Origin: an uncultured Veillonella sp.
GTDB taxonomy: Bacteria; Bacillota; Negativicutes; Veillonellales; Veillonellaceae
Length of the DNA: 64,000 nt
Assembly (NCBI RefSeq): GCF_937981445.1
Contig: NZ_CALJON010000001.1
Span: 24,337-88,336, forward strand
Direction: 5' to 3'
Shown here: positions 1-9,764 of the stretch, one piece after another
Position numbering within the stretch: position 1 is the first letter of the stretch
Layout of the letters: each line of letters starts with the position of its first letter
Position numbers and translations under genes: made by a program
The notes under the pieces: model-generated
Seen by the model: only the letters and a program-made list of their open reading frames with translations
What the model was told of the DNA's origin: nothing
The model's database searches: none

Positions 1-66
1 ATTGATCACATTGAGCCTATGCTCACATTAGAAGGATTACGATTATTATATGAACGAAATAAATAA
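1..66 (+). CDS. coaX: Type III pantothenate kinase, C-terminal end (partial)
   Basis: The window opens inside a reading frame that ends at a TAA at 64-66. The last residues read HIEPMLTLEGLRLLYERNK, which matches the conserved C-terminus of type III pantothenate kinases (pattern PHLTLEGLR-x-x-YERN). CoaX phosphorylates pantothenate in the first step of coenzyme A synthesis. The frame overlaps the start of dusB by 17 bases, suggesting translational coupling, and a coaX-dusB neighbourhood is familiar in Firmicutes. Only 21 codons are visible, so the call rests on this tail alone. Confidence 0.75.
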   Translation: MDHIEPMLTLEGLRLLYERNK

Positions 67-1045
67 AACTTGGCACATTGGTAATGTGCCGATTCATGGG
101 CAGGCTATTTTAGCGCCCATGGCAGGAGTAAGTGACATTGCTTACCGTTTGTTAGCCAAAGAATATGGGGCTGCTTTAGTTTGCACTGAAATGGTCAGTG
201 CCATGGGGATTCAGTATAAAAACGAACGAACTGAAGACTTATTATTTATGGAAGCAGTAGAACATCCCGTGTCCATGCAAATTTTTGGCTCAAAGCCAGA
301 TGTTATGGCTAATGCGGCGCGCGTAGTTGCTGAGGCAGGGGCGGATATTGTGGATATTAATATGGGCTGTCCAGTGAAAAAAGTAGTCAGTTCTGGGGAT
401 GGCTCCGCACTGATGAAAACACCTGAGCTCGCTATGGCTGTAGCTAAGGCTGCAGTGGACGCAGTGGATGTACCTGTAACCGTTAAGATGCGCATAGGCT
501 GGGACGAAAGTTCTATTAATGTAGTGGATTTTGCTAAGCGTATGGAATCTGTTGGGGTTGCTGCAGTTGCCGTGCATGGCCGAACGAGGGAGCAAATGTA
601 TATGGGCCGCGCCGATTGGTCTTATATTAAGGCTGTTAAGGAAGCACTTCATATACCTGTCCTTGGTAATGGCGATATTACTAGTCCTGAGGATGCTAAG
701 CAAATGTTAGACGAAACTGGCTGTGATGCCATTATGATTGGTCGAGGAGCGCAAGGGAACCCTTGGATTTTTAATGAAATTAATCATTTTCTACGAACTG
801 GTGAAACACTACCTAGACCGACAGCATTAGAGCGTCTTCGTATGTTAAAACGGCATTTTGAACTGCTCTGTAAATATAAAGGTGTAGATACTGGTGTGCG
901 AGAAATTCGAACTCATGCAGGCTGGTACATAAAAGGCTTGCCTGATTCAGCTCATTGGCGGAGTAAAATCAATGTACTCCACACAGTTACATCATTTAAT
1001 GCTCTTTTGGCGGATTATGAGGCGGCATTATTGGGTGAAAAGTAA
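50..1045 (+). CDS. dusB: tRNA-dihydrouridine synthase B
   Basis: An FMN-dependent enzyme that reduces specific uridines in the tRNA D-loop to dihydrouridine. The 331-residue protein has the expected family length. It shows the N-terminal TIM-barrel start APMAGVSD (residues 22-29) and the catalytic cysteine in NMGCP (Cys107). The barrel continues to about residue 245 (GRGAQGNPW) and is followed by the helical tRNA-binding domain. The ATG at 50 follows an AGAAGGA ribosome site and lies inside the end of coaX. Assignment to the DusB subfamily rather than another Dus is by overall resemblance. Confidence 0.93.
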   Translation: MNEINKTWHIGNVPIHGQAILAPMAGVSDIAYRLLAKEYGAALVCTEMVSAMGIQYKNERTEDLLFMEAVEHPVSMQIFGSKPDVMANAARVVAEAGADIVDINMGCPVKKVVSSGDGSALMKTPELAMAVAKAAVDAVDVPVTVKMRIGWDESSINVVDFAKRMESVGVAAVAVHGRTREQMYMGRADWSYIKAVKEALHIPVLGNGDITSPEDAKQMLDETGCDAIMIGRGAQGNPWIFNEINHFLRTGETLPRPTALERLRMLKRHFELLCKYKGVDTGVREIRTHAGWYIKGLPDSAHWRSKINVLHTVTSFNALLADYEAALLGEK

Positions 1046-1172
1046 GTTAGCATAAATAAATGGGGTACGTTATGGGAAGAGAAAAAATTTGAATGTCTAT
1101 GACGAGTTGACTTTAGTATTTCTTATTGATATAATACTGTAAACAATCAGACAATAATATAGAAATTAAGAA

Positions 1173-1199
1173 GGTGTCAATTATTGGCACTTTTCTTTA
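1173..1199 (+). terminator. Intrinsic terminator downstream of dusB
   Basis: GTGTCAA (1174-1180) pairs with TTGGCAC (1184-1190) across a 3-nt loop with one G-U pair. TTTTCTTT follows. It lies before the greA promoter and would end the coaX-dusB transcript. Confidence 0.6.
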
Positions 1200-1218
1200 T
1201 AACTATTTTTATAAGTCA

Positions 1219-1247
1219 TTGTATTTTTACTTAGTTGTTGGTATAAT
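1219..1247 (+). promoter_or_regulatory. Sigma-A type promoter for greA-lysS
   Basis: TTGTAT (1219-1224) and a perfect TATAAT (1242-1247) are separated by 17 bp. They sit about 35 bp upstream of the greA start and just after the dusB terminator. Confidence 0.65.
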
Positions 1248-1282
1248 TATTTCAAGATTATATTAAAAGGGGTTATAAACTG

Positions 1283-1756
1283 ATGGCAGAAGTTAAAGAA
1301 ACTTTATTGACCGCAGAAGGTTTAAAGAAGTTGGAGGAAGAATTAGCATATTTCAAATCGGTACGTCGAATTGAAGTTGCTGAACGTATCAAGATTGCTA
1401 TTGAGTATGGTGATATTAGTGAAAACTCAGAATATGATGATGCAAAGAATGAACAAGCATTCATTGAAGGTCATATTATTGAATTAGAAAATAAAATTAA
1501 TACGGCAAAAATCATTGATGAAAATACCCGTAAAAATGTTGTGTCTGTTGGTAGCAAGGTTAAATTGCTCGACGTTGAGTTCGATGAAGAAGTGGAATAT
1601 GTAATTGTAGGTTCCTCAGAAGCGGATCCATTTAACAATCGCATTTCTAATGAATCTCCATTGGGCAGTGCAATTTTGGGCAAGAAGAAAGGCGCTGAAG
1701 TCGAAGTTAACACTCCAGATGGTGTAGCGACTTACAAGATCTTAGCTATCAATTAA
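1283..1756 (+). CDS. greA: Transcription elongation factor GreA
   Basis: GreA binds the RNA polymerase secondary channel and stimulates cleavage of backtracked transcripts. The 157-residue protein has the family length, an N-terminal antiparallel coiled coil (about residues 1-75, including the [14 protein letters not shown] stretch with the acidic tip) and a C-terminal FKBP-like domain ([16 protein letters not shown]). The start follows AAAAGGGG at good spacing. It heads a two-gene unit with lysS, 37 bp downstream, with no terminator between them. Confidence 0.96.
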   Translation: MAEVKETLLTAEGLKKLEEELAYFKSVRRIEVAERIKIAIEYGDISENSEYDDAKNEQAFIEGHIIELENKINTAKIIDENTRKNVVSVGSKVKLLDVEFDEEVEYVIVGSSEADPFNNRISNESPLGSAILGKKKGAEVEVNTPDGVATYKILAIN

Positions 1757-1793
1757 GCCATAAAAAACTTGTACTATGTTAGGAGGAAATCTT

Positions 1794-3320
1794 ATGAGTG
1801 AAGAACGTGTATTAACCGCACAAGAACAAGAAAGAGAGTTGAACAGTCAAATGGAGGTTCGACGAGACAAGTTAGCTCAATATGAAGCTGATGGTATCTA
1901 TCCATTTGGTCAACGATTTGTAGTACAATATCATGCTGAAGAAATCAAAAACGATTTCAAGAACTTTGATGGTCAACCTGTAACTATTGCAGGCCGCTTA
2001 ATGACTATTCGTTCTCATGGTAAAACTGCATTCGCTAATCTTCGCGATTTGTCTGGAGATATTCAAGTATATTTCCGTGAAGATGAACTAGGTGAAGAAA
2101 GTTATAAGCATGTAAAAATGCTTGACATGGGCGATATCGTAGGTATCGAAGGTCATGTATTCCGTACCCATATGGGAGAAATTACTATTAAGGTTAATAA
2201 ACTCACTCTTCTTTCTAAGTCACTTCGTCCTCTACCTGAAAAATGGCATGGTTTAAAAGACACAGAACTTCGTTACCGTCAACGTTATGTTGATTTAATT
2301 GTAAATCCTGAAGTTCGCGATACTTTTGTAAAACGTACAAAAATCGTAGCTAAAATGCGTGAGTACTTAACTAAAAACCACTTCATGGAAGTTGAAACTC
2401 CAATGCTTCATGCCATTCCTGGTGGTGCTGCAGCGCGTCCATTCATTACACATCACAATGCGCTAAATATGGATATTTATTTACGTATTTCTCCTGAATT
2501 ACATTTAAAACGCCTTATCGTTGGTGGTTTAGAACGTGTATTCGAAATTAACCGTTCCTTCCGTAATGAAGGTGTTGATAATCGTCATAATCCAGAGTTC
2601 ACTATGATGGAATCTTACCAAGCATATGGCAATGTAAATGATGCTATCGAACTCACTGAAAATATCATTGCATACTGTGCACAAGAAGTACTTGGTTCTA
2701 CTAAGGTTAACTACCAAGGCACTGAAATTGAATTCCGTCCACCTTGGAATCGTATTACAATGCAAGAAGGGGTTAAAAAATACACTGGCGAAGACTTTGA
2801 TGCTATTGAAACCATTGAAGAAGCTCGTGCTATTGCAGACCGCTTAAATGTGGAATACCAACAAGCTGATGGCATTGGTAAAATTCTTAACTACTGCTTC
2901 GAAGAATATGTAGAAAAGAATTTAATTGAACCAACTATCGTATATGGTCATCCAGTAGAAATTTCACCTCTTGCTAAACAAAATCGTGAAAAACCATTAA
3001 CTACTGAACGTTTCGAAGCCTTCGTTTATGGTCGCGAAATTGCTAATGGTTACTCCGAGTTAAATGACCCAATCGATCAGTTACAACGTTTTGAAAAACA
3101 ATTAGAAGAACGTGAAGCTGGCGACGATGAAGCGCATCGTATGGATCATGACTTCGTAAATGCCCTAGAATATGGCTTGCCTCCAACAGCAGGTTTAGGC
3201 ATTGGTATTGACCGTATGGTAATGTTCTTAACTGACTCACCATCTATTCGTGACGTATTGTTCTTCCCATTGATGAAACCAGAAGATGGTTCTGCAAGAA
3301 ATGGTGGCGAAGAAGAATAA
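1794..3320 (+). CDS. lysS: Lysyl-tRNA synthetase, class II (housekeeping copy)
   Basis: Charges tRNA-Lys with lysine. The start is the ATG at 1794, seven nucleotides after AGGAGG; an in-frame ATG at 1776 lacks a ribosome site. The 508-residue product has an N-terminal OB-fold anticodon domain (residues about 50-150) and the class II catalytic core. Motif 2 is [15 protein letters not shown], and motif 3 is [11 protein letters not shown] near the end, preceded by the lysine-pocket segment ANGYSELND. Codon choice is typical of a highly expressed gene. A second, diverged lysS lies at 14578. I saw no T-box leader; transcription comes from the greA promoter. Confidence 0.96.
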   Translation: MSEERVLTAQEQERELNSQMEVRRDKLAQYEADGIYPFGQRFVVQYHAEEIKNDFKNFDGQPVTIAGRLMTIRSHGKTAFANLRDLSGDIQVYFREDELGEESYKHVKMLDMGDIVGIEGHVFRTHMGEITIKVNKLTLLSKSLRPLPEKWHGLKDTELRYRQRYVDLIVNPEVRDTFVKRTKIVAKMREYLTKNHFMEVETPMLHAIPGGAAARPFITHHNALNMDIYLRISPELHLKRLIVGGLERVFEINRSFRNEGVDNRHNPEFTMMESYQAYGNVNDAIELTENIIAYCAQEVLGSTKVNYQGTEIEFRPPWNRITMQEGVKKYTGEDFDAIETIEEARAIADRLNVEYQQADGIGKILNYCFEEYVEKNLIEPTIVYGHPVEISPLAKQNREKPLTTERFEAFVYGREIANGYSELNDPIDQLQRFEKQLEEREAGDDEAHRMDHDFVNALEYGLPPTAGLGIGIDRMVMFLTDSPSIRDVLFFPLMKPEDGSARNGGEEE

Positions 3321-3333
3321 TTAACTTATTATA

Positions 3334-3360
3334 TCCGAGCCCTTTGGGGCTCGGATTTTT
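3334..3360 (+). terminator. Intrinsic terminator of greA-lysS
   Basis: A perfect GC-rich stem TCCGAGCCC / GGGCTCGGA with a TTTG loop (3334-3355) is followed by a T run. It lies 13 bp after the lysS stop. Confidence 0.9.
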
Positions 3361-3490
3361 GTCTTTTCTAAAAAACTATTGGTGTTTACCTGTCTTTAAC
3401 ATGGTAAAATCTTAGTAGATGTGGTATGATGAAGTGTAAATAAATATTATTTTATATAGTAAAATTGTCAATATGTAAGAGGTTAGGACT

Positions 3491-4771
3491 ATGTTAGATT
3501 TACGTTTTGTTCGAGAAAATTTAGACTTAGTACAACAAAATTTAGATAATCGTCATACAAAAGGTGATTTAGAGAATTTTGCAAAATTGTACGATTTGCG
3601 TAAAGAATTAATTCAAGAAGTTGAACAATTAAAGGCAGAACGCAATACTGTAACTGCGGAAATTAGCGTATTAAAACGAAACAAAGAAAATGCAGATGAT
3701 AAAATTGCGGAAATGAAAAAAGTAGGCGATCAAATTTCTGAACTAGATAATAAAGTACGCGACACAGAAGAACAACTTGAACAGATCGCTCTAATGTTGC
3801 CTAACATGTGTGATGCCTCGGTGCCAGTGGGGGCTGATGAAAATGATAATCCAGAAATGCGCCGTTGGGGGAAACCAAGAGAATTTGATTTCCCTATTAA
3901 AGCACATTGGGACTTAGGAGAAAGCCTCGATATTTTAGAATGGGAACGAGCTGCTAAAGAAAGCGGTGCTCGCTTTACTATTTATAAAGGCTTAGGTGCG
4001 CGATTGGAACGTGCTCTTATCAATTTCATGCTTGACTTACATTGCGATAAACAAGGCTACACTGAAATGATGACACCATATTTAGTAACGCGCCAAACTA
4101 TGACTAATACAGGGCAACTTCCAAAATTTGCTGAAGATATGTATAAGGTAGAAGGGGAAGACTATTACTTAATTCCTACAGCTGAAGTAACTTTGACTAA
4201 CCTACATAGTGGGGAAATCTTGAGTGCTGATGAATTACCTAAGTATTATACGGCCTTTACTGCTTGCTTCCGTGCTGAAGCTGGTTCAGCTGGTCGCGAT
4301 ACACGTGGTCTTATTCGTCAACATCAGTTTAACAAAGTAGAAATGGTTAAATTTGCTAATCCAGATACTTCATTTGATGAACTCGAAACCTTGACTGACA
4401 ATGCGGAAGAAGTATTGCGTTTATTAGAGTTACCTCATCGCGTAATCACTCTTTGCACTGGTGATATTGGTTTTGGTTCGGCTAAAACATATGATGTGGA
4501 AGTTTGGATGCCAGCACAAGGTTGCTACCGCGAAATTTCTTCTTGCTCTAACATGACTGATTTCCAAGCACGTCGTGGGAATATTAAATTCCGCCGTGAA
4601 GTGAAAGGTAAACCGGAATTTGTACATACATTAAATGGTTCTGGTTTAGCTGTTGGTCGTACTGTAGCGGCTATTCTTGAAAATAATCAAGAAGCTGATG
4701 GTTCCGTACGTATTCCAAAAGCATTGCAGCCTTATATGGGGGGCGTGGAAGTACTTAAACCAGTGGAATAA
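3491..4771 (+). CDS. serS: Seryl-tRNA synthetase
   Basis: Charges tRNA-Ser (and tRNA-Sec if present). The 426-residue protein has the N-terminal two-helix coiled coil that grips the tRNA long arm (about residues 25-110). The class II core follows: motif 2 region [21 protein letters not shown] and motif 3 [17 protein letters not shown]. The length is normal. A weak AGAGG precedes the ATG. An extended -10 TGGTAAAAT (3402-3410) in the 170-bp upstream gap is a possible own promoter. I looked for the T-box core and did not see it. Confidence 0.96.
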   Translation: MLDLRFVRENLDLVQQNLDNRHTKGDLENFAKLYDLRKELIQEVEQLKAERNTVTAEISVLKRNKENADDKIAEMKKVGDQISELDNKVRDTEEQLEQIALMLPNMCDASVPVGADENDNPEMRRWGKPREFDFPIKAHWDLGESLDILEWERAAKESGARFTIYKGLGARLERALINFMLDLHCDKQGYTEMMTPYLVTRQTMTNTGQLPKFAEDMYKVEGEDYYLIPTAEVTLTNLHSGEILSADELPKYYTAFTACFRAEAGSAGRDTRGLIRQHQFNKVEMVKFANPDTSFDELETLTDNAEEVLRLLELPHRVITLCTGDIGFGSAKTYDVEVWMPAQGCYREISSCSNMTDFQARRGNIKFRREVKGKPEFVHTLNGSGLAVGRTVAAILENNQEADGSVRIPKALQPYMGGVEVLKPVE

Positions 4772-4790
4772 AACAGTTGGCTCATGAGGG

Positions 4791-4819
4791 TTGACTATAA
4801 ATATACTTAATTCTATGTA
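4791..4819 (+). promoter_or_regulatory. Possible promoter for fsa
   Basis: TTGACT (4791-4796) and TATGTA (4814-4819) with 17-bp spacing lie in the 74-bp serS-fsa gap. The -35 is strong and the -10 imperfect. Confidence 0.4.
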
Positions 4820-4845
4820 TTATATTTCAATAAAAAGGAGATCTT

Positions 4846-5490
4846 ATGAAAATCTTTATTGATACTGCCAATTTTGATGAAATTAAAGCCGCTTATGACA
4901 TGGGCTTCATTGCTGGGGTAACAACAAACCCATCTTTAATTGTTAAGGAAAAACGCGATTTAAAAGAAGTCATTAAACAAATTGCAGCCCTTGTAGAAGG
5001 TCCTGTAAGTGCGGAGGTTATTTCTACTACAGCTCCTGAAATGGTAAAAGAAGCTCATGAGCTTGTAAAATTGGGTTCCAATGTAGTTACTAAAGTTCCT
5101 ATGACTGAAGAAGGCTTAAAAGCAGTAGCTGTACTTGCCAAAGAAGGCATTAAAACTAATGTTACTTTAATTTTTAATGCTAACCAAGCATTGTTGGCAG
5201 CTCGTGCTGGTGCTAGCTTTGTAAGTCCATTCGTTGGTCGTATTGATGATATGAGCATGGACGGCATTACACTTATTGAAGATATTGCTGAAATCTTCAT
5301 GATTCATGATATTAAAGCAGAAATTATTGCTGCTAGTGTACGTACACCAATGCATATGATTCAATGTGCAAAAGCTGGTGCACATATTGCAACCGTACCT
5401 TATAAAGTGTTGACTGCCTCACTTAAACATCCATTGACGGATGCTGGGTTAGCTAAATTCTTAGCTGATTGGGAAGTTGCCAATAAATAA
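4846..5490 (+). CDS. fsa: Fructose-6-phosphate aldolase / transaldolase-like protein (TalC/FSA family)
   Basis: A 214-residue single-domain TIM-barrel member of the short transaldolase family. It starts [14 protein letters not shown] with the GVTTNPSL motif, and the Schiff-base lysine is Lys83 in VVTKVPMT. The family contains both true transaldolases (pentose phosphate pathway) and fructose-6-phosphate aldolases, and sequence alone does not separate them securely. The adjacent class II fructose-1,6-bisphosphatase fits a role in gluconeogenic or pentose phosphate flow, which would suit an organism growing on lactate. An AAGGAGA ribosome site precedes the ATG. Confidence 0.9.
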   Translation: MKIFIDTANFDEIKAAYDMGFIAGVTTNPSLIVKEKRDLKEVIKQIAALVEGPVSAEVISTTAPEMVKEAHELVKLGSNVVTKVPMTEEGLKAVAVLAKEGIKTNVTLIFNANQALLAARAGASFVSPFVGRIDDMSMDGITLIEDIAEIFMIHDIKAEIIAASVRTPMHMIQCAKAGAHIATVPYKVLTASLKHPLTDAGLAKFLADWEVANK

Positions 5491-5533
5491 TTATCCCATA
5501 TACATGAGGAGCCTAGAAGGCCACTTATATATA

Positions 5534-5576
5534 ACGTTTACTAAGCATTACAAAAAGTATTTAGGTAAACGTCTCA
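5534..5576 (+). repeat. Inverted repeat between fsa and glpX
   Basis: ACGTTTACTAA (5534-5544) is matched by the opposed arm TTAGGTAAACGT ending at 5572, enclosing an A-rich loop. CTCATTTT follows, just before the glpX AAGGAGG at 5581. It may be a weak terminator, an operator, or a partial attenuator between the two genes. Confidence 0.5.
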
Positions 5577-5595
5577 TTTTAAGGAGGAATAAACA

Positions 5596-6561
5596 GTGGA
5601 TAGAACATTAGCATTGGAATTCGTACGTGTAACAGAAGCAGCGGCACTTCGCAGTGGTCGTTTATTAGGTCGCGGTGAAAAAGATGGGGCCGATCAATTA
5701 GCTGTAGACGCTATGCGTCAAACATTTGACACAGTACCAATTTCAGGGACTGTAGTAATTGGTGAAGGTGAAATTGATGAAGCACCTATGCTCTACATCG
5801 GTGAAGAAGTAGGGGCCGGTGGAGAACCTGTAGACATTGCTGTAGATCCTATTGAAGGAACAAATCTTATTGCAAAGGGCCAAAATGGTGCTATTGCAGT
5901 TCTTGCTATTGCTCCTAGAGGTGGTCTATTACATGCACCTGATATGTATATGCAAAAACTTTGCGTAGGACCTCGTGCTAAAGGTGTTATTGATTTAAAT
6001 GCTAGTGTGGCTGAAAATCTTCGTCGCGTTGCGGAAAAAATGGAACGTGGGATTGATGATTTAACTGTAGTTATGCTTGATCGTCCACGTCATGAACAAA
6101 TTATGCGTGAATGTCGTGAAGCTGGTGCCCGTATTCGTCTCATTACTGATGGTGATGTAAATCCAGCTATGGAATGTGGTCTTGAAGGCTCAGGCGTTCA
6201 TATGGTAATTGGTACTGGTGGCGCTCCAGAAGGTGTTTTAGCAGCGGCTGCCTTAAAATGTACCGGTGGTGATATGCAGGCTCGTTTGTTGCCTGAAAAT
6301 GAAACAGAAGTTCGACGTTGTCATGCTATGGGCATCACTGACTTAAATAAAGTGCTTACTATTGATGATTTAGTTCATGGTGAAGATGTTATTTTCTCCG
6401 CTACAGCAATTACAGAAGGTAATATTCTTTCTGGTATTAAGTATTTTGCTGGTGGTGCTCGCACTGAATCTGTAGTAATGCGTTATAAAACAGGTACTGT
6501 ACGCTTTGTAGATACAATTCATCGTTTAGATCGCAAATTGAAATCTATGAAAGTTAAATAA
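5596..6561 (+). CDS. glpX: Fructose-1,6-bisphosphatase class II
   Basis: Hydrolyses fructose 1,6-bisphosphate to fructose 6-phosphate, the committed gluconeogenic step. The 321-residue protein carries the GlpX metal and phosphate motifs GEGEIDEAPML and DPIEGTN in the N-terminal half, and GTGGAPEGVLAA further on. The start is a GTG at 5596, eight bases after a strong AAGGAGG. It lies 105 bp downstream of fsa with an inverted repeat between them. The pairing with fsa suggests sugar phosphate synthesis from organic acids. Confidence 0.95.
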   Translation: MDRTLALEFVRVTEAAALRSGRLLGRGEKDGADQLAVDAMRQTFDTVPISGTVVIGEGEIDEAPMLYIGEEVGAGGEPVDIAVDPIEGTNLIAKGQNGAIAVLAIAPRGGLLHAPDMYMQKLCVGPRAKGVIDLNASVAENLRRVAEKMERGIDDLTVVMLDRPRHEQIMRECREAGARIRLITDGDVNPAMECGLEGSGVHMVIGTGGAPEGVLAAAALKCTGGDMQARLLPENETEVRRCHAMGITDLNKVLTIDDLVHGEDVIFSATAITEGNILSGIKYFAGGARTESVVMRYKTGTVRFVDTIHRLDRKLKSMKVK

Positions 6562-6605
6562 TTTTCTGCTAGAAGCTATTAATTTAGTCAAGAAATATTG
6601 AGTAG

Positions 6606-6644
6606 GCGGTTCAGACTCTTTGGAGTTCTGAACCGCTTATTTCT
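6606..6644 (+). terminator. Terminator-like hairpin after glpX
   Basis: Ten-base arms GCGGTTCAGA (6606-6615) and TCTGAACCGC (6627-6636) are perfect complements around an 11-nt loop. A weak T-rich tail (TTATTTCT) follows. Confidence 0.75.
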
Positions 6645-6654
6645 ATGCTCGCCC

Positions 6655-6684
6655 TTGAAGTTGAGGGGCTATTTATAGTATATT
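6655..6684 (+). promoter_or_regulatory. Possible promoter for murA-mreB
   Basis: TTGAAG (6655-6660) and TATATT (6679-6684) are spaced by 18 bp in the gap after the glpX terminator. The region is AT-rich and other -10 choices are possible. Confidence 0.4.
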
Positions 6685-6755
6685 ATAGAGTAGGATTTAT
6701 ATAAGAAGATTAAAGTGTAATTGCCTGAAATAGATTAGTAGTTGGAGGGAATATT

Positions 6756-8015
6756 TTGGAAAAGCTCATCATTAACGGTAAAAAGCCGTTGAATGGTCGC
6801 GTACGTGTTAGTAGCGCTAAAAATGCGGTGTTGCCTATTATTGCAGCCACCATGTTGGCATCTACGCCAAGTCGTTTAGTAGAGGTTCCTCATCTCGAGG
6901 ATGTACATACAATTTGTGAGGTTATTTCCTCTTTAGGTGTAAAAGTAAGTCATGAAGGTAATGACGAAATTGTTTTTGATGCAAGTACTATTACGGCAAC
7001 AGAAGCACCATATGAATTAGTACGTCGTATGAGAGCATCTTTTTTAGTTATGGGGCCATTGCTTGCTCGCCGCGGTGAAGCTCGCATTTCCTTGCCTGGT
7101 GGATGTGCCATTGGTAGTCGTCCTATTGATTTACATCTCAAAGCATTTGAGGCGCTTGGCGCTGTTATTGAAATGGGTGATGGCTATGTGCAGGCTACAG
7201 CGCCTAATGGCCTTAAAGGGACTCAAATTTATTTAGACTTCCCAAGTGTAGGAGCCACTGAGAATATTATTATGGCTGCGTCTATGGCAGAAGGTAAAAC
7301 AGTGATTGAAAATGTGGCTCGGGAGCCTGAAATTGTAGACTTAGTTACATATTTAAATAGTATGGGGGCAGATATTCGTGGCGCTGGTACTAATGTGATT
7401 CGCATTCAAGGCGTTAAAGAACTTAAAGGTGCGACTCATACTGTAATTCCTGATCGCATTGAAGCTGGTACCTATTTAATTGCAGCAGCTATGGCTGGTG
7501 GCGATGTGTATGTAGAAAATGCCTTGTCAGAACATTTAAAGCCTGTTGTAGCTAAACTTAAAGAAGCGGGTGTGGCTGTATATGAAGATGTAGATGGCAT
7601 TCGTGTTGTGTCTGAGGGAAAAGTAAAAGCTGTGGACATTAAAACACTGCCATATCCAGGATTTCCTACAGATATGCAAGCTCAATTTATGGCCTTTACC
7701 ACCATTGCAGAAGGAACAAGTACGGTGATGGAAACAGTATTTGAAAATCGTTTTATGCATGTGGACGAGCTCAAGAAAATGGGGGCTAAAATTCGCATTG
7801 AAGAACGCCGTGCCATTGTTGATGGTGTGCCGACCTTAACAGGTGCTAAAGTGCGTGCTACTGATTTGCGTGCTGGGGCAGCCTTAGTTTGTGCAGGACT
7901 AGCAGCAGAGGGCGTTACAGAAGTGACACAACTGTCCCATATTGATCGTGGGTACGACAATCTAGTGGGCAAATTAAAAAGGTTAGGTGCTGACATTGTT
8001 CGGGTGGACGAGTAA
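6756..8015 (+). CDS. murA: UDP-N-acetylglucosamine 1-carboxyvinyltransferase
   Basis: Transfers enolpyruvate from PEP to UDP-GlcNAc, the first committed step of peptidoglycan synthesis. The 419-residue protein has the two-domain EPT fold, Lys22-Asn23 in SSAKNAVLP, and the fosfomycin-target cysteine at Cys117 in [10 protein letters not shown] normal fosfomycin-binding Cys is therefore present. The start is a TTG at 6756 after TTGGAGGG; no ATG lies nearby in frame. The mreB-family frame begins at or just after its end, recalling the murAA-mbl neighbourhood of Bacillus. Confidence 0.95.
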   Translation: MEKLIINGKKPLNGRVRVSSAKNAVLPIIAATMLASTPSRLVEVPHLEDVHTICEVISSLGVKVSHEGNDEIVFDASTITATEAPYELVRRMRASFLVMGPLLARRGEARISLPGGCAIGSRPIDLHLKAFEALGAVIEMGDGYVQATAPNGLKGTQIYLDFPSVGATENIIMAASMAEGKTVIENVAREPEIVDLVTYLNSMGADIRGAGTNVIRIQGVKELKGATHTVIPDRIEAGTYLIAAAMAGGDVYVENALSEHLKPVVAKLKEAGVAVYEDVDGIRVVSEGKVKAVDIKTLPYPGFPTDMQAQFMAFTTIAEGTSTVMETVFENRFMHVDELKKMGAKIRIEERRAIVDGVPTLTGAKVRATDLRAGAALVCAGLAAEGVTEVTQLSHIDRGYDNLVGKLKRLGADIVRVDE

Positions 8016-9162
8016 AAAAACAGTGACTCGCGCTGATGTTAAGAAAAAGCGTGAAGCGCGTCGCAAGAAAAGTACACAGCCGATAGCGACAACTACGCCT
8101 AAAAGCCCTAAAATGGTAAATAATAACATTTCTATTTTTGAACGAATTGCTCTTTGGTGGGCCTATGATATTGGCATAGACTTGGGTACAGCGAATGTAC
8201 TTATTTATGTGAAGGGCAAGGGCGTTGTTTTAGATGAACCTGGCTATGTAGCTTGGAATTCACGGACTCATGAAGTGGTTGCTGTTGGCGATGATGCTCG
8301 AGTTATGCTTGGGCGTACACCAGAAGAGATTGAAGTAATACGTCCTTTACAAGATGGGGTTATTACTAATTATGATATGACGGAGTTTATGCTTCGCTAT
8401 TATATTAAGAGTGTTTTGCCTTCCTCGTCTTTATTTAAGCCTCGTATTGTGGTATGTGTGCCATCAGGGATTACACCAGTAGAAAAACGAGCTGTTATTG
8501 AAGCTGTATTGCAAACAGGGGCTCGTAAAACGGTACTTATTGAAGAACCTTTGGCGGCGGCCTTAGGTACAGGCCTTGATAAGGCAAAATCTGCCGGTGC
8601 TATAGTTGTTGATATTGGCGGTGGCACTACAGATATTGCGGTGCTTTGCAATACAGGTATCGTTGTGAGTAAATCATTGCGCATGGGTGGCGACAAGTTT
8701 GATGAAGCCATTATTGCTTATATTAAACGCCGGCGTAAAATGTTAATTGGCCATCGCACGGCGGAAGAAATAAAGATTGCCGTAGGTACAGTTGACCGAA
8801 AAGCACCTGTAGAAGAAATAAAGGTGCGTGGCCGTGATATTGTATCTGGTTTGCCACAAACTATAACTGTTACTTCAAAAGAAGTACAATTAGCCTTAGA
8901 AAAACCAATTGGTATTATATTGGAAGGCATTAAGGATATTCTAGAAAAGACACCCCCTGAATTAGTAGCGGAAATTGCTGATCATGGCATTCTACTAACA
9001 GGTGGTGGCGCATTAATTAGTGGGTTAGAGCGTTTAGTGTCTCGGTCCATTGGAGTGGCTGCGTATTTAGTAGATAATCCTCGTTATTCTGTAATTCAAG
9101 GAACAGGGCGGGCCCTGCAAGAAATGGATAAACTTCAAGATAGTTTAGAAGAGTTACAGTAA
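7987..9162 (+). CDS. mreB: MreB/Mbl-family rod-shape actin
   Basis: A bacterial actin that organises cell-wall synthesis. The actin core starts at about residue 52 ([20 protein letters not shown]), with the phosphate-2 motif [11 protein letters not shown] and the adenosine motif [10 protein letters not shown]. The start is uncertain. A GTG at 7987 overlaps murA by 29 bp behind AAAAGG. In-frame alternatives are a GTG at 8023 and an ATG at 8113, the latter near the usual family start. The upstream choices add a lysine/arginine-rich N-terminal extension ([10 protein letters not shown]). The usual EPSVVA segment reads EPGYVAW here. Its position behind murA favours an Mbl-type role. Such a protein is notable because Veillonella cells are cocci. 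Confidence 0.88.
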   Translation: MLTLFGWTSKKTVTRADVKKKREARRKKSTQPIATTTPKSPKMVNNNISIFERIALWWAYDIGIDLGTANVLIYVKGKGVVLDEPGYVAWNSRTHEVVAVGDDARVMLGRTPEEIEVIRPLQDGVITNYDMTEFMLRYYIKSVLPSSSLFKPRIVVCVPSGITPVEKRAVIEAVLQTGARKTVLIEEPLAAALGTGLDKAKSAGAIVVDIGGGTTDIAVLCNTGIVVSKSLRMGGDKFDEAIIAYIKRRRKMLIGHRTAEEIKIAVGTVDRKAPVEEIKVRGRDIVSGLPQTITVTSKEVQLALEKPIGIILEGIKDILEKTPPELVAEIADHGILLTGGGALISGLERLVSRSIGVAAYLVDNPRYSVIQGTGRALQEMDKLQDSLEELQ

Positions 9163-9181
9163 AATTAAATATTTATAGTTC

Positions 9182-9259
9182 ATACCATGAAATATATGGC
9201 ATGGTTAAACAAATTATATTTGTGTTTGTTTATTGTGCCACATATTTCATGGTATTTTT
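9182..9259 (+). terminator. Long inverted repeat / terminator after mreB
   Basis: ATACCATGAAATAT (from 9182) is matched by ATATTTCATGGTAT ending at 9255, with further TGGCA/TGCCA pairing inside. TTTTTA follows. It lies 20 bp after the mreB-family stop and can act in both directions. Confidence 0.7.
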
Positions 9260-9642
9260 AATTTACTTTAAGTATGAATAAAATAGATAATTAAGAAATT
9301 CATATATAATTACAATCCTCTTATTAGTGTCGCCTATATATAAATTTATGTCTTCTACAAGAAGATTTGGGAGTGGGGATTATATAAAATCAAAAGTTGA
9401 AGAGAGTAAAAGCGCATGTATTAAGCTATTTATAGGTCAAATAATATCGAAATAAACTAATATAGATTCAATGAAACTCATTTAGTTTTAGATTTAATTA
9501 AAGAAGTTACATCTAACATATACGAAAAATTAAGAAGTAAAAAATGATCGAACATTATCTAAATGCATGTATAGCTTGCATTTTTGTGATACTTATATAG
9601 AGTTCTTATAACTTTAATATAACTTCATATTTTTAAGTATTA
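9260..9642. other. AT-rich intergenic stretch without a gene
   Basis: I see no convincing ORF or RNA gene here. One small hairpin, AAATGCA / TGCATTT (9561-9583), is followed by TTGTG. The useful signals lie at the 3' end of the gap, next to speF. Confidence 0.6.
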
Positions 9643-9668
9643 TTCAAGTCGTTTGAAATTGGCTATAC
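9643..9668 (+). promoter_or_regulatory. Putative LysR-type box and -10 for speF-potE
   Basis: TTCAA-N5-TTGAA (9643-9657) is a perfect dyad that contains a T-N11-A core, the classic LysR-family binding pattern. A TATACT -10 lies at 9663-9668, with no good -35, as expected for an activated promoter. The 12-mer TTCAAGTCGTTT recurs upstream of the lysR gene (13469-13480). Confidence 0.55.
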
Positions 9669-9681
9669 TGAAGTCAAAGGA

Positions 9682-9706
9682 ATGGCTTACCCCGGGAGCA
9701 AGCCAT
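9682..9706 (+). promoter_or_regulatory. Hairpin covering the leader-ORF ribosome site
   Basis: ATGGCTT (9682-9688) pairs with AAGCCAT (9700-9706). The loop contains CCCGGGAG, including the GGGAG ribosome site of the downstream 19-codon ORF, and the 3' arm overlaps that ORF's ATG. It would fold close to the predicted 5' end of the speF transcript. Confidence 0.5.
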
Positions 9707-9764
9707 GGAAATACATTTTAAATATCTTCTGAGTTGTATAGGGCTCCTTAAGAAGATACATTGA
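9705..9764 (+). CDS. Possible leader peptide upstream of speF (19 codons)
   Basis: An ATG at 9705 stands five bases after GGGAG and opens a 19-codon frame ending in TGA at 9762-9764. The peptide reads MEIHFKYLLSCIGLLKKIH. It ends only six bases before the GGAGG of speF. The predicted transcript start (about 9675) is some 30 nt upstream, so it would be the first ORF on the mRNA. The E. coli speF gene is controlled by an ornithine-sensing leader peptide (SpeFL); this one has no obvious sequence similarity to it, so the parallel is positional only. It is too short to prove as coding without ribosome data. Confidence 0.4.
   Translation: MEIHFKYLLSCIGLLKKIH
9723..9758 (+). promoter_or_regulatory. 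Stem-loop inside the speF leader ORF
   Basis: TATCTTCT (9723-9730) is perfectly complementary to AGAAGATA (9751-9758) with a 20-nt loop. The stem lies inside the leader ORF and ends 12 bases before the speF GGAGG, so a ribosome translating or stalling on the leader would disrupt it. Confidence 0.45.

Noticed and set aside
3361..3490. T-box riboswitch before serS (also considered before both lysS genes)
   Set aside because: The conserved T-box core AGGGTGGNACCGCG is absent, and the gaps are too short or contain only ordinary promoter-like sequence.
9561..9585. Terminator or small RNA end in the mreB-speF gap
   Set aside because: The stem is only 7 bp and AT-rich with a short T run; no upstream promoter or ORF goes with it.
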